DNA of 64,000 bases from assembly GCF_051106095.1 (NCBI RefSeq), contig NC_135786.1:25075001-25139000 (forward strand), read 5' to 3'. Positions 12,017 through 23,303 of the stretch are shown one piece after another. Origin of the DNA: Pogona vitticeps (lineage: Eukaryota; Chordata; Lepidosauria; Squamata; Agamidae). A model generated the notes under the pieces. That model did no database searches. It was not told the origin of the DNA and worked only from the letters and a program-made list of their open reading frames with translations. A program made the position numbers and the translations under genes. Positions within the stretch are counted from its first letter, which is position 1. The number at the start of each line of letters is the position of its first letter.

Positions 12017-12640
12017 TATGCCGCCCACACTACCCAAAGGTCTCTGGGCGGCTTACAGCATTTAAAATACAATAAAGATATGTAGCAATTAAAATACAAT
12101 TAAAATATATATAAAATTGCCATCGGACCCACAGCTAATATTATTTCATTTAAAAGCCTTCTGGAACAGGAAGGTTTTGACCTGGCGCCGAAATGTCATC
12201 AGTGTCGGCGCCAGACGAATCTCAGTAGGGAGGGCATTCCATAGTCTGGGGACAGCTGCCGAAAAGGCCCTTTGTCTACAAGCCGTCCCTCTTACCTCCT
12301 TGAGGGACGGCTCTTTCAAAAGGGCCCCCTGGCTAGATCTTAACTGCCGGGTAGGCTCATATGGAAGGAGGCGGTCCTTCAGGTATCCAGGGCCCAAGCC
12401 GTTTAGGGCTTTATATGTCAAAACAAGCACTTTGAATTGGGCCCGGGCAGCAACTGGTAGCCAATGTAACTTATACATAATCGGCTTGATATGTTCCCTG
12501 GCGGCCACACCACTGACCAGCCGCGCCGCTCGATTCTGGACCAGTTGCAGTCGCCGGACCGTCTTCAAAGGCAGCCCCACGTAAGGCGCATTGCAGTAAT
12601 CTATATTACTGGTATTCATCACATTCCTTTCCATCGCTAC
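11933..12640 (-). mobile_element. L2-type LINE, 5'-truncated, with C-terminal RT-ORF region
   Basis: On the - strand a 162-codon open stretch (12634-12146) reads NIDYCNAPYVGLPLKTVRRL, HWLPVAARAQFKVLVLTYKA and PRLWNALPTEIRLA, the C-terminal domain of L2/CR1 ORF2. A short 3' UTR with GCCGCCCAGAGAC follows, then an AAAT tail of 85 bp (11933-12017). The intact frame implies a fairly young copy. Confidence 0.85.
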
Positions 12641-14370
12641 GAATTTAATTGAAGCAAAAGCGTGAGTACAAGAAAGCCTGGCTTAAATCTTCACAGCTAA
12701 TGTGTACGTGCTAGCTGAAGCCTTTCCATAGGTCAGAAAGTCCAATAGTTTATCACTGCATAGCAGGCCTTTGAGGGCTGAAAACTGATAATGGTTTTGG
12801 CATCTATAAAGGGCCCCTCTTGTTCAAGAAACAAACACAAACTCAGCTTGTCAAGTTTTCTTGGCTCTGCTAGGGTGCCTTCAGAATATAAAAACAGCCT
12901 TCTAAATACAAAAACAGTCCAGAGGCCTATCTAATACAGCATCCTGTCATTCACAGTAGCTTAGATGCCAGATATGAGGGCAAGGGCAATAACCCATTTC
13001 TATGCTTGCTGCCCTGTATCTATGTAGTGTTCAGCTCCCTAGAGAATCTTTTTAGTTTTTTTTTTAAAGTCAGTCTTTTAGTCAGAGCTGTGAAGAATGC
13101 TCTAAGTTTGTGCTTGGAGAGTTTGTGATTCACAGTGACATTCCCTCCTTCTTCTGCGGAAGGTTTATAGTGACAGAGTGCTGGTTTCATATACCAAATG
13201 TCCTGGATTCGGCCCCTGACAATTGCTAAGACTGCTTTACGTATTGGTTTATTCTTGTCCCTCTGTCTAAATTTCTGCAAAGCAGCCGGTAGAGGGCACA
13301 CTGTACCTGCTGAACTGGGTGCTAGGTCACTTTTTGTAGCAGTTTGGGTTGACTGTCAGATCTCTGAAATCAGCCAGCAAAATGAGGGTCCATTGGAAGA
13401 AGAGCATTTTTGCTCTCTAAAGAGAATTTCAGCTAGCAGAGGATGTCTAACTCTGTGCAGATGACACATTTTTGAATTAATTTTATTAAAATATTGGAAG
13501 CCAGAAATCCTGATAACCTCAAAGCCACCCAGGGATCTATTGGTAGATCTCAAATCTCTTTTTTGCTTCTACCTCTTGCACGGCATGGATGAGAAATCTG
13601 AATGTTCCATTCTTCTAGCAAGATGCAGTGGAATACTCTAATCTGTAGCATATCTGAAGTTAAGTCTCCTGTATCTTAGTCCAATACTCTTGTCTATTAC
13701 ACAACACTGACTCTCAGTTATATATTATAGTGTTTAAATCATATTTTTGCTAATTCACCTGAGAACTTGGTTATGTTCATCGTACCAGATATAAATAGAG
13801 CACATACACATGCATGGCATGTGTTCAAGCCCTTCATTATTAACACAGAGTTCTTAGAGAGGTTATAAGAAATGTAGCAAAAACAGTGTAAAATGCAAAA
13901 AAATCTTTTAATTACCACTCCAGTACTGATAAGTATTTAAGAAGATAAATACACTTGCACAGTCTCACAGTATATCTGTGAACAGATTTGTGTGTTTAGA
14001 TACACACAAAGTAGGCCAGGGCTGCTTTGGTCAGACAATGAGAGTGTGTTACAGTGAAAGATAAATATTTGAACCCACAAGATAACAACATTTTACACTG
14101 GCACAGCAAAAAGTCAGAAATAAATTTGCTGCATAAACTTTGATTATGGATGTTGCAAAAAGGATTTGGTTTAAATCACTCCTCAGGTATTTCATAACGT
14201 AATTGTTTTCTTCCACAAGCACACTCGTTAAAACCTTAAAGCATATTTTTCATAATATGAGTTTCATAAAATCTGCTTGCCCAGATTGACTTCATCTACA
14301 TTAATCCTCTATTCATGGGTACTTTCAGTATCTGGAAATGTGCATTTTTAGAGTGAGAAAATTTTTATTA
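12641..14370. other. Non-coding, one decayed interspersed repeat
   Basis: Around 12900-12960 the phrase CTATCTAATACAGCATCCTGT recalls a reptile interspersed repeat also seen at 34553. Otherwise unique, with no gene recognised. Confidence 0.5.
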
Positions 14371-14399
14371 TCCTTCTGCAACACAAAGTTGCAGAAGGA
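14371..14399. repeat. Perfect 12-bp stem with 5-nt loop
   Basis: TCCTTCTGCAAC, spacer ACAAA, then GTTGCAGAAGGA. Short enough to be chance or a small template-switch event. Confidence 0.8.
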
Positions 14400-14841
14400 C
14401 AGTAAAAGTTGATTTAAATAAAACACCAATTTAAATTAAAAGTTTTTTTAATCACCTACTTCTGTCCACTGTGGGGTATTGTAAATGATATATAAACTAG
14501 CCCTTCCATCTGATATTTTGTGATGAGTTTATTTTATACTGTAAACTGTATTTTGGTTCTTTATCATAATTGGCATCTGTTTGTTTGTTTTCTGCAAGCC
14601 TGAAATTGGTTCTTTGCAAAGAGTGAATCCGGCTCCAAGCAAACAGACAATATTAATGACAATGAGTCATTACAGTCTGGTGAAAATGGGTTGTCCCTTT
14701 GTCTTTGAGATTCACCAGTTTTCAATAACATTATTAGGATGCTGAAACATCTAGTGGGATGTACCATCTCTATGTGTCAGCCAAGATTGCATTAAACCCC
14801 CTGTCTGTTTCCCCCTCAGTGGGCATATAGATGGATTAGAC

Positions 14842-14977
14842 CAGTGGTTCTTAACCTTTGTTATTCAGGTGTTTTTGAACTGCAACTCCCAGAAACCCCA
14901 GCCAGCAGAGCTGATGGTGAAGGCTTCTGGGAGTTGCAGTCCAAAAACATCTGAGTAACAAAGGTTAAGAACCAGTG
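14842..14977. mobile_element. hAT MITE, 136 bp
   Basis: Inverted ends CAGTGGTTCTTAACCTTTG and the matching AAGGTTAAGAACCAGTG, arms continuing inward through the GCAACTCCCAGAA core, flanked by the 8-bp duplication GATTAGAC (14834-14841 and 14978-14985). Eight-base duplications are diagnostic of hAT transposition. Same family and length as 19626-19761. Confidence 0.9.
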
Positions 14978-14985
14978 GATTAGAC

Positions 14986-15753
14986 CACTAGATGTCTCCT
15001 GACTCCTTATCCTCATGATGCACCTTACTGCAACATCGATCCATGAAATTCCATGGGGAAGTGGTAAATTCCCATGCTAGAAAAAAAATCCCTATAAGAA
15101 CCACAGCTTGAAGAGAATAACAAGTGGTTTTGCAGCATTTTTTAAAAATGTAGATACCACTCAGAGAAAGTTGCAAGGCACCAGAGGGCATGTTTCATAT
15201 TGTGGCCAATCAGGGCAGTCATGGGCCTGTTACAATTGAATTTCCCCTTCAGCATTTCCATAGATATTTCCCATCCCGTCTGCAGATCAGAGAGAGGTGG
15301 GTAGGATGGAGTGTCCATCCATTTAAACCCAGAATGCAAGAAACACAAACTCTGATTATAAGGAAAAGATATATATTAGGTTCAGTGGACCGCCAGGGAA
15401 CAAGAAGCACTGTCTGAATTTCCCCAGGGTTTTTCCACCTCTTCTCTCATGTGCTTGGCAAAGCCTGAATAATTTTTTTTTTAAAGGTTGCAGCATGGAT
15501 TTGGCAAAATAAGTACTTTCGCAAAGAACCTCCTATGTATCCCGTTATCATGTGTGGTAGCTTGTTGAGACAGGGCTTTCTCCGTAGCAGCATTTCCATT
15601 GCAAAACTTGCTCCCAAGGAGTCAGGCTGATTCTTTCTTTACAGTCCAAACTGTAATTTTTCAAATGGCTTTTGGTTTTTAAAATCATTTTTTAAAACTG
15701 GCTATTAAAATGTTTTGTAACATGTGTTAAAGACATTTTTCTTTATTTGATTT
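14986..15753. other. Non-coding, nothing identified
   Basis: Mixed composition with overlapping short chance frames; no repeat or exon recognised. Confidence 0.45.
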
Positions 15754-15755
15754 TA

Positions 15756-16026
15756 CAGTGAACCCTCGACTTACAGACGGCTCAACTTACAGACTTTTCG
15801 AGTTACAGACTTCTCTGGCTGCAAAATTTAGATTCGACTTGCAGCCAGAGAATCGACCTACAGACGAGAAAAAAACCAAAATGGAACAAAAATGGAACAA
15901 AAACGGCCGGTTACGGATTAATCGGTTTTCAATGCATTGTAGGTCAATGGAGACTCGACCTACAGACTTTTCGACCTGCAGCCACCGTTCCAATACAGAT
16001 TAATTCTGTAAGTAGAGGGTCCACTG
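15756..16026. mobile_element. pogo/Tigger-like MITE, 271 bp
   Basis: Ends CAGTGAACCCTCGACTTACAGA and the inverted TCTGTAAGTAGAGGGTCCACTG are flanked by TA on both sides (15754-15755 and 16027-16028). Internally it repeats ACTTACAGAC motifs and contains no transposase frame. TA duplication with CAGTG ends fits Tc1/mariner, pogo branch. Confidence 0.85.
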
Positions 16027-16106
16027 TATATCACTGTGATGGGCAGAGAAATGATTCACAAATATTTTCAGCAACTTAAAAAAATCATGATCACAGGTTT
16101 GAACAG

Positions 16107-16243
16107 ATTTAATAAACAAGTACATGTGACCATGGAAACTGTCTACGGACAAACGCTGGCTCTATGGCTTGGAGACAGGGATGAGCACCGCCCCCTAGAG
16201 TCAGACACGACTGGACTAAATGTCAAGGGGAACCTTTACCTTT
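16107..16243 (+). repeat. Sauria-type SINE, 5'-truncated
   Basis: Contains the body GACAAACGCTGGCTCTATGG, GAGCACCGCCCCCTAGAG and the BovB-like tail ACACGACTGGACTAAATGTC ending CCTTTACCTTT. The tRNA head is missing. A BovB copy is inserted at its end. Confidence 0.8.
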
Positions 16244-16843
16244 GTTGTTGTTAGCCGTTTAGTCATGTCCGACTCTTCATGACCCCACGGACCAGAGCAC
16301 GCCAGGCCCTCCGGTCTTCCGCTACCTCCCAGAGTTTGGTCAAATTCATGTTGGTCACTTTGATGACACTGTCCAACCATCTTGTCCTCAGTCGTCCTCT
16401 TCTCCTCTTGCCCTCACACTTTCCCAACATCAGGGGCTTTTCCAGGGAGTCTTCTCTTCTCATGAGATGGCCAAAGTATTGGAACTTCAGCTTCAGGATC
16501 TGTCCTTCCAGTGAGCACTCAGGGTTACTTTCCTTTAGAATGGATAGGTTTGTTCTCCTTGCAATCCAGGGGACTCTCAAGAGCCTCCTCCAGCACCACA
16601 ATTCAAAGGCATCAATTCTTCGGCGGTCAGTTTTCTTTATGGTCCAGCTCTCACTTCGGTACATCACTACTGGAAAAACCATAGCTTTGACTATTCAGAC
16701 TTTTATTGGCAAGGTGATGTCTCTGCTTTTTAAGATGCTGTCGAGGTTTGTCAGCGTCTTTCTCCTAAGAAGCAGGCGTCTTTTATGGCTGCTGTGCCAA
16801 TCTGCAGTGCTCATGGAGCCCAAGAAAGTAAAATCTGTCACTG
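16244..16843 (-). mobile_element. BovB LINE, 5'-truncated (~600 bp), inside a SINE tail
   Basis: The - strand encodes the C-terminal RT region (YRSESWTIKKTDRRRIDAFE, LWCWRRLLRVPW, HLMRREDSLEKP) and ends with BovB's 3' terminus AAGAGTCGGACATGACTAAA. The 11-bp duplication CCTTTACCTTT (16233-16243, 16844-16854) comes from the SINE tail. A 139-codon frame is open but the piece lacks endonuclease and catalytic RT motifs, so it is inert. Confidence 0.92.
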
Positions 16844-16854
16844 CCTTTACCTTT

Positions 16855-18689
16855 ACCTTACATTATATAGTTCACAGAATGTAACTTTCCTTTAAAATGT
16901 TGGTTGTGTTGGTGCAGAATTTACTACTTTTTAAAAAGCACAGTCCTGAGTTTGATTCTTCTACTGCCATCAGCTGGTACAGAGGCTATTCCAGGACAAG
17001 TGAGTTATCTTGAAAGAAGCTACAGATGCTTGACTTTTCCTGATCGATCCCACTCTTTTTTTAGGTTACAGAAATGTCATTGTTTCCCTGAGTTAGAATA
17101 ACATTATCACTCTTCTTTTACTGGACATGACACATAAACTCTTTTTGTCTGGTTTGACTGGTCAGTGTAAGAAGCAGCCACGCCAGTTGCTATTAGTTGG
17201 CAGTATTTCTATTCTATGTGTTTTGTATATGTTATCTCATTAAAATCATTGCAACAGTCCTGCAAGCCAATATTATTATCTCCATAAGGGTACATCCAGA
17301 GGAGGAGATGGACAAGCTCACATTTACAGAACAGGCTTGGCTGAAGCCATGTTGTGATTTCAGAGCTCAAGAATTGATTTGAACGGGAGACTTCCTATCT
17401 TTTAGTTCCCACCAACTCATAATAAGTTAAACATTTTGGCAATGGGAGAGACTGTTCCAAAGTAGAGCTGGAGGCAGTTATTCCTTTTTTAAAAAAATTA
17501 TTATTGCTGGCTAGTAGATTCTGGAAAGTATAATCTACAAAAGTGGTGGGGTTTTTCTTGTTTGCAAGGCAACAAAAATTTAATTCTTGCAGCCTAGATT
17601 TTAAGGAGATCCTCTCTCCTTGACTTGTTGGCTATTTCTTAATTTTTTAAAAATCTAAAAGTATTTGTTTTGTGTGGTTATTGGCAAAAATTAAATAGCA
17701 CAGAAACTGGAAACAGATCGTTTGGGGAGTCGACAATTTCAGTTTGTAGACGTCCCTCTGTCTCTTGTGAAGCTGGCTCTCCTACTGATCATTCTTCGAC
17801 TGTGATGCAAGCATAAGCTAAAATTACTTCTGTCCCAGAGGAAGCAGGAACGTTTGAGATTCAGAGAAAAAGGTAAATGTCTGGGGAATGATACTCCACA
17901 AATGCCAATGTTCCTTCCCTTCTGGAAGCGAACCCACTGGAGTTATGTTTGCTCTACAGTACTTCCCGAATGGCATGCAGTTTAATTGGCAAAGGCTTTA
18001 AGTAAACTTCAGCCAGTGGAATCAGAATTTTAATTTGTTTTGAGGATTAGTCCTTCTTGGGTTGAAAGCAGGATTTGACAGCCATCAGCAGAATTTTACT
18101 AGGGGTTAGATAACCTTCCTTTCCAAACCCAAACACAGCCTGGAGGACTGCTGTCTCAAGTCTGCTTCCCAAATTTACATGGTAACATGTCTGTGTTTGT
18201 CATGGAGCAAACAATCTATGCTCCACAAGATGGATGCAGTTTGTCTAGTTGGAATTATTAGCAAAGACTGGCGTGGGAGAAACAAAAGAAGCAGCCCTTT
18301 ATTGAAGAAACTTCAGTAGGCAGTTCAATTCAAAATGAACATTATGCCAGTTTTAGGGAATTGGGGTTGGGCGTATTCTGCTTCCACCAGCAAAAATCCT
18401 CTTCTGAAGGCAGAAAAGTCTTTCTGGTGGCACAACACCATTCTGCTAGCTGACCAGAAATATCCAACAGAAATATGTGCAGACAGAACTGCTGTGCTGG
18501 CTAAGATTCACCAGAAGAAAAGCTGGAAGCGGAGCAGGGAAGAAGTGGTGTGAGAGAGGAGCAGAGGTATGCCACCCTATCCCAGGCCAGAGACACATCC
18601 ACAATCCCAGCACAAAGTTAGGCTAGAGAGCAAAGGGTAGGCCTTTGCAGGGACTGTACTTTCTGTTGTGTTGATTGTGTTTTTAGTGG
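16855..18689. other. Non-coding, mostly unique
   Basis: No exon or defined repeat recognised; 17700-18060 has balanced composition and might repay a conservation check. Confidence 0.45.
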
Positions 18690-18782
18690 AATTTGCTTTA
18701 ACCCTGTGAGCCATTTTGGGTCCCTCAGGAGGTGAAGGGCAGCCTGAAAATGAAATGAAATGTAAACAAACAAACAAATATC
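18690..18782 (+). mobile_element. L2-type LINE 3' end fragment
   Basis: TGAGCCATTTTGGGTCCCTC...GGTGAAGGGCAG then A-rich tail matches the terminal pattern of L2-type elements; very short and old. Confidence 0.4.
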
Positions 18783-19617
18783 TGACAATGCCATAAGGTC
18801 TCTGTAAACGATGAGGGCTTCAAAACATTCCATTTTTAGACAATAATTCTTAGACTCCCACCAGATGACATGCAATATTGAGACTTGTGGTCCCAAAAAG
18901 TAAATTTTCCAGGGTTTGGTTGGCTGGATTGGGGTCTATATAACAATAACCTGTTAAATACAATTTAGAGCCAATGAGGTTACATGGTTTCAACTTTTAT
19001 GTGAGTACAATTCTTAGGTGGTGCAGACAGGTCAGAGTGGCAAACCCCATAAAGACCAACCCATTACAAAATGTTGCCACCCAGTGTCTTTATAAAGCTT
19101 GGTTTACAAGCTGTCGGTACTTATTTACAGGTACTAATGATCACTGTGGTACTTGACAGTATAAACAGTCCAACTGGGAAGAAAAACACACACACATGCA
19201 TATACAGTATATATACACACAGGATTGTTATTGTAGACTCTTGGTAGGTTTGGACAAATATAATCAGTGCAGTGCTCTAGGCTTGGTTTATGTACTTGAG
19301 GTCAGATGGTCAGCACTTAACTGGGATGAAGATCGTTCCTTAGGGGGAAAAAGAAGGAAGAGAATTAAATGGAAGAGAAAACATCTCTCGACCTCTTTCA
19401 TCTAGTAAATTATGGTCAGCCTAACCAGTCACTGCCTCAGCTGGAACAGTTTATTGGAATTATTAATCTTTGGTCCTTTTAATTCTTTGCATGGTTGCAT
19501 ATGGAACTGGATGACCTGCCATGAATGTCCAGGGGCCTTTATTATTATACTACACCAGCCCATTACTATACTAAATCAAGCCCAAGCAAGCTGGTACCCC
19601 CTAGCCTAGATGTTTTG
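18783..19617. other. Non-coding, nothing identified
   Basis: Short chance frames only; a CACACA run and TATATA lie near 19185-19215. Confidence 0.45.
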
Positions 19618-19625
19618 GTCTATGC

Positions 19626-19761
19626 CACTGGTTCTTAACCTTGGGTTACTCAGGAGTTTTGGACTGCAACTCCCAGAAGCCTTCAACACCAGCTGTGCTG
19701 ACTGGGGTTTCTGGGAGTTGCAGTTCAAAAGCATCTGAGTAACAAAGGTTAAGAACCACTG
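19626..19761. mobile_element. hAT MITE, 136 bp
   Basis: Inverted ends CACTGGTTCTTAACC and GGTTAAGAACCACTG, core CTGCAACTCCCAGAAGCC, flanked by exact 8-bp GTCTATGC (19618-19625 and 19762-19769). Identical length to 14842-14977. Confidence 0.92.
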
Positions 19762-19769
19762 GTCTATGC

Positions 19770-21106
19770 CTTCTAGTTAGTCCCAGCCAACGTGGTTAAG
19801 GGATTATAGTTCAAAATATCTCACTCTCTTTTAAACAAGGGGGCCAGGTCATTGGTGGGAAGATTTTTATATGAATGGCTCTAGTAGCAACGTTCACCCT
19901 CTCCATGAAATCAATAAGTTTTAACAGTGTGTCACTTCACATCTGGGCCCATCATTTGTTCTTTTGTTGTGAATATCTGTGCTATAAAAAGAGTTTGCTT
20001 CCAGCACCATTGGCGTTAGTATGATAAAAGCAGTATCGCATATGCACAAAGTGCAGTTGTTAGCCTTGAGTCGCTTATGATCGCCACTAGCGTGGTAACC
20101 ATTGTGATGTGATTAAAGATTGCTTGTTCCATAGCCTTCCCTCCTCATCTTCATGGACGGTTGATAAGTATGTGGCTGGCTGTTAACATGCCCATTAAAT
20201 ACATTCTTATGTTTGTTCAATGCTTTTGCCCATATTTTCCCTCAAGTATTAGACCATAAAAACACACTATGGGAAAAAGCTGAAGAAAGTGGTCAAAAGG
20301 GGAAAGCAAGAAGCTCTCCGTTTCCTTTCCTAGATTTGGACCTGCTCAAGCTATTTGCACAGTTAAAAATAGTCACAGAGGGAATCCGCCTAGTTCCTGT
20401 TTGCTTCTGTCTTCCACTTTTTCTTCATCCTTCTCTTTGCTCCTTGCCACTATAAGAAATAAACTTCAGCAGATAAAGCAAACAAATCCAGATCTGGACC
20501 ATGTCCTGACTTGACTAAAGAAAGGAGGATCTGTTTCAGAGACTGCCTGTGCTCAGAGATGAGTGCACTCTGTGTTTGACATTTTGATGCTGAAGGAACT
20601 TAAGTTCTGGCCTGACAAGCTGGCACAGGTTTCTTCTCCTGATCTAGCTGCTGAGAGGCCTGTGTGGAAACACTTGGGTTATATCTAGAGGACCAAATGT
20701 ACAGGTTATAACCAATGTGCATGAATGCAACTGCATTTTAAACAGGAATGGGCAAAATGTGGTCATTCACCTATTGTTGGACAGCCACTGTGATAACCGT
20801 TAGCCTCCACAGTCAAGAGTGGAGGGTGATGGGAGTTGCCGTCTAAAAGCATATGGAAAGCCACATCTTTCCTGTCCGTGTATCAAAGTTTACAAATAGC
20901 AGCCAGAGTTGGAAGGGGGGATGGGGAAGAATGTGGAAAGGATCTATTGCAACAATTTGAATCCTAACAACAAAAACAAATAACTTGCTTTAATTATTTT
21001 AATGACTTCCAGATGTTGTGCACCCTGGTTGGTACATCAGTTATGCATGTGTAAGCCATACAAAGGATTAGAAATGATGCCCATTTTTATAGGTGCCCAT
21101 ATGTTT
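19770..21106. other. Non-coding with one decayed MITE-like repeat
   Basis: At about 20740-20868 the GGGCAAAATGTGG...GGGTGATGGGAGTTGCCGTC...CCACATCT arrangement resembles an old inverted repeat seen several times in the window (see 27496). Otherwise unremarkable. Confidence 0.4.
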
Positions 21107-21460
21107 TAAAGGTAAAATTAAAGGTTCCCCTTGACATTTTAGTCAGTCGTGTTCGACTCTAGGGGGCGGTGCTCATCTCCGTTTCCAAGCCATAGAGCCA
21201 GCGTTTGTCCAAAGACAGTTTCCGTTGTCACGTGGCCAGCACGACTTAGACCCGGAATGCTGTTTACCTTCCCACCGAGGTGGTACCTATTTATCTACTC
21301 TCATTTACATGCTTTCGAACTACTAGGTTGGCAAGGAGCTGGGACAAAGCGACAGGAGCTCACTCCATCATGTGGATTCGATCTTATGACTGCTGGTCTT
21401 CTGACCCTGCAGCACACAAAGGCTTCTGTGCTTTAGCCCGCAGCGCCACCACGTCCCAAG
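21107..21460 (-). repeat. Sauria-type SINE, nearly full length
   Basis: Read on the - strand: tRNA-like head beginning GGGACGTGGTGGCGCTGCGG with a B-box-like AGATCGAATCC, the body (CACCTCGGTGGGAAGG, AAACGCTGGCTCTATGG) and a BovB-like tail AGTCGAACACGACTGACTAA ending CCTTTAA. About 350 bp. Tail sharing with BovB explains how it was copied. Confidence 0.82.
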
Positions 21461-22677
21461 GTTATAACCAACATAATCATATGTTTTTACTAATGTGTTA
21501 AATAGTAGTGATGGTGGTGTGGCGTTAGACATTACAGAAATGGAACAAAGGGGTTGGTTTGGTCACTTCCTTTCCTATGCCATGTTACCAGTTGAGCTCC
21601 CCATAGTTATTATTTGCAAAATATTTTTTTAAATGGTGATATGTTTGTAAATCAATGTTGGAGCATGTTATTTCCCATGGAACAACTTCCCAGTCACGCT
21701 TTCTCCCCATCTTTCCTTCTGCAGCCATTTGTTATTATTTTTAAAAGAGCAGCTCACATATAAGCAGAGATATTAATAAGTTATGCAGTAGTTGCTACGT
21801 TATTACTAAGATAGGACACACAGCAGTCCCTACACATGCTGTGCCCCCCCCACCCTGAGTTTCCTGTGCATTTGAATTTCACATGTAACTGTCCCTTATG
21901 AAAACCAGTGAACAGACTTCTGCTTTGCATTGTGCCAATGTGTACTTGATATTCAGCTGAGTTTTCTTGCCATCTCATATTTGGAAATCCAGACAGTGGA
22001 AACTTCAGCTGCTGCCCCATTCCACTAGGAAATTCCTCAAATTCCACAGCCTCCCCAGGGTCTGGCTACAGATATTTCACACTATACTCTTTCCATCTGG
22101 AAATATAACCATTGGAGAAGAAGGAGCAAAATAAAACTTTAGGAACAGTGGAGTCCTTTTGTAGCTGCACATTCACGAGGAGACCGAGCTGCTAACCTGA
22201 GTTCTACTATTCAACTCTCGTGTTAAAGAAATGAAGGGCAATTTCTTAGATTTAAATTTAAAGATACATCAAATAAGTAAAATTGAAACTAGGGAAGCAT
22301 AAAACCAATATTACAACTAACCTACAATCAGATCATAGGATTTCATAGGTAAATTCAAGGTAAATTCATAGGTAAATTCAAATTCATATCAATCAAGTAG
22401 ATCTTTCCATAAATCCCCATTAGTTATTGGTGGAGAAGAAGTCCCTATCATTTAGAGCTTATAAAGTCAATGAATGGGTCCCAAGCTGACAAAATGACAC
22501 AAATCAAAAGCATCCCCCTCATTAATTTGAGTTATGCATTTCGTTCTTGGTGCATTTCCACTGTATATTTTTATTTGTGATGACTGTTAAAAGAGTTATC
22601 AGAGCAGTGAGGAAGAGGATACTGGGACATACTGGGTCAATGATAGGACCAGACAGTATGTAGCAGGATGAATAACC
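21461..22677. other. Non-coding, nothing identified
   Basis: Mixed unique sequence. No exon signals were convincing. Confidence 0.45.
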
Positions 22678-22798
22678 CTGGTACCCTCTGGAAGCTTTGC
22701 ATTACACTCCCATCAGCTCCAGCCATCATTAGTAGACAGGGATGATGGGAACTACCATCTCAAATATTGGCAGGGCACCAGATAGCTTATCCTTGCTA
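22678..22798. repeat. Decayed MITE-like repeat
   Basis: GGTACCCTCTGGAAGC...CATCAGCTCCAGCC and GGGATGATGGGAACTACCATC...GGCAGGGCACC form an imperfect inverted pair; the core resembles 27496-27632. Confidence 0.4.
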
Positions 22799-22962
22799 TT
22801 TGAATGGAAAGGTCTCGTGTATTCTAGAAACCCTTCTCCCCCAGGTTTCCTGGGGCACCTGGACATTTAAGGAACTATAGGCTGTCACTTAAAGGAGGAA
22901 TCAGAAACCAGAAATCCGTTCGTTATATTTATGTTGACCAGGCAAGCTGACTTTAAGCATAG

Positions 22963-23303
22963 GTTAAGGTAAAGGTTCACCTCGATATTTAGTCCAGTTG
23001 TGTCTGACTCTAGGGTATGGTGGTCATCCCCGTTTCCAAGCCATAGAGCCAGCGTTTGTCTGAAGACAGTTTCCATGGTCACGTGGTCAACATGACTAGA
23101 CACAGAACATTGTTACCTTCCCACTGAAGTGGTACCTTTTTATCTACACACATTTACATGCTTTCGAACTGCTAGGTTGGCAGGAGCTGGGACAAGTGAC
23201 GTGAGCTGACTCCGTCGCGTGGATTCGATCTTACGACTGCTGGTCTTCTGACCCTACAGCACAGAGGCTTCTGCGGTTTAACCCCAGTGCCAACATGTCC
23301 CAT
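22963..23303 (-). repeat. Sauria-type SINE, nearly full length
   Basis: On the - strand the head GGGACATGTTGGCACTGGGG, tRNA-like internal promoter, body and BovB-like tail (AGTCAGACACAACTGGAC) are in order. More diverged than the 59137 copy. Confidence 0.82.

Noticed and set aside
12117-12584. 155-codon open frame on the + strand
   Set aside because: Antisense to the L2 C-terminal coding region.
16279-16884. 201-codon open frame on the + strand
   Set aside because: It is antisense to the BovB coding strand.
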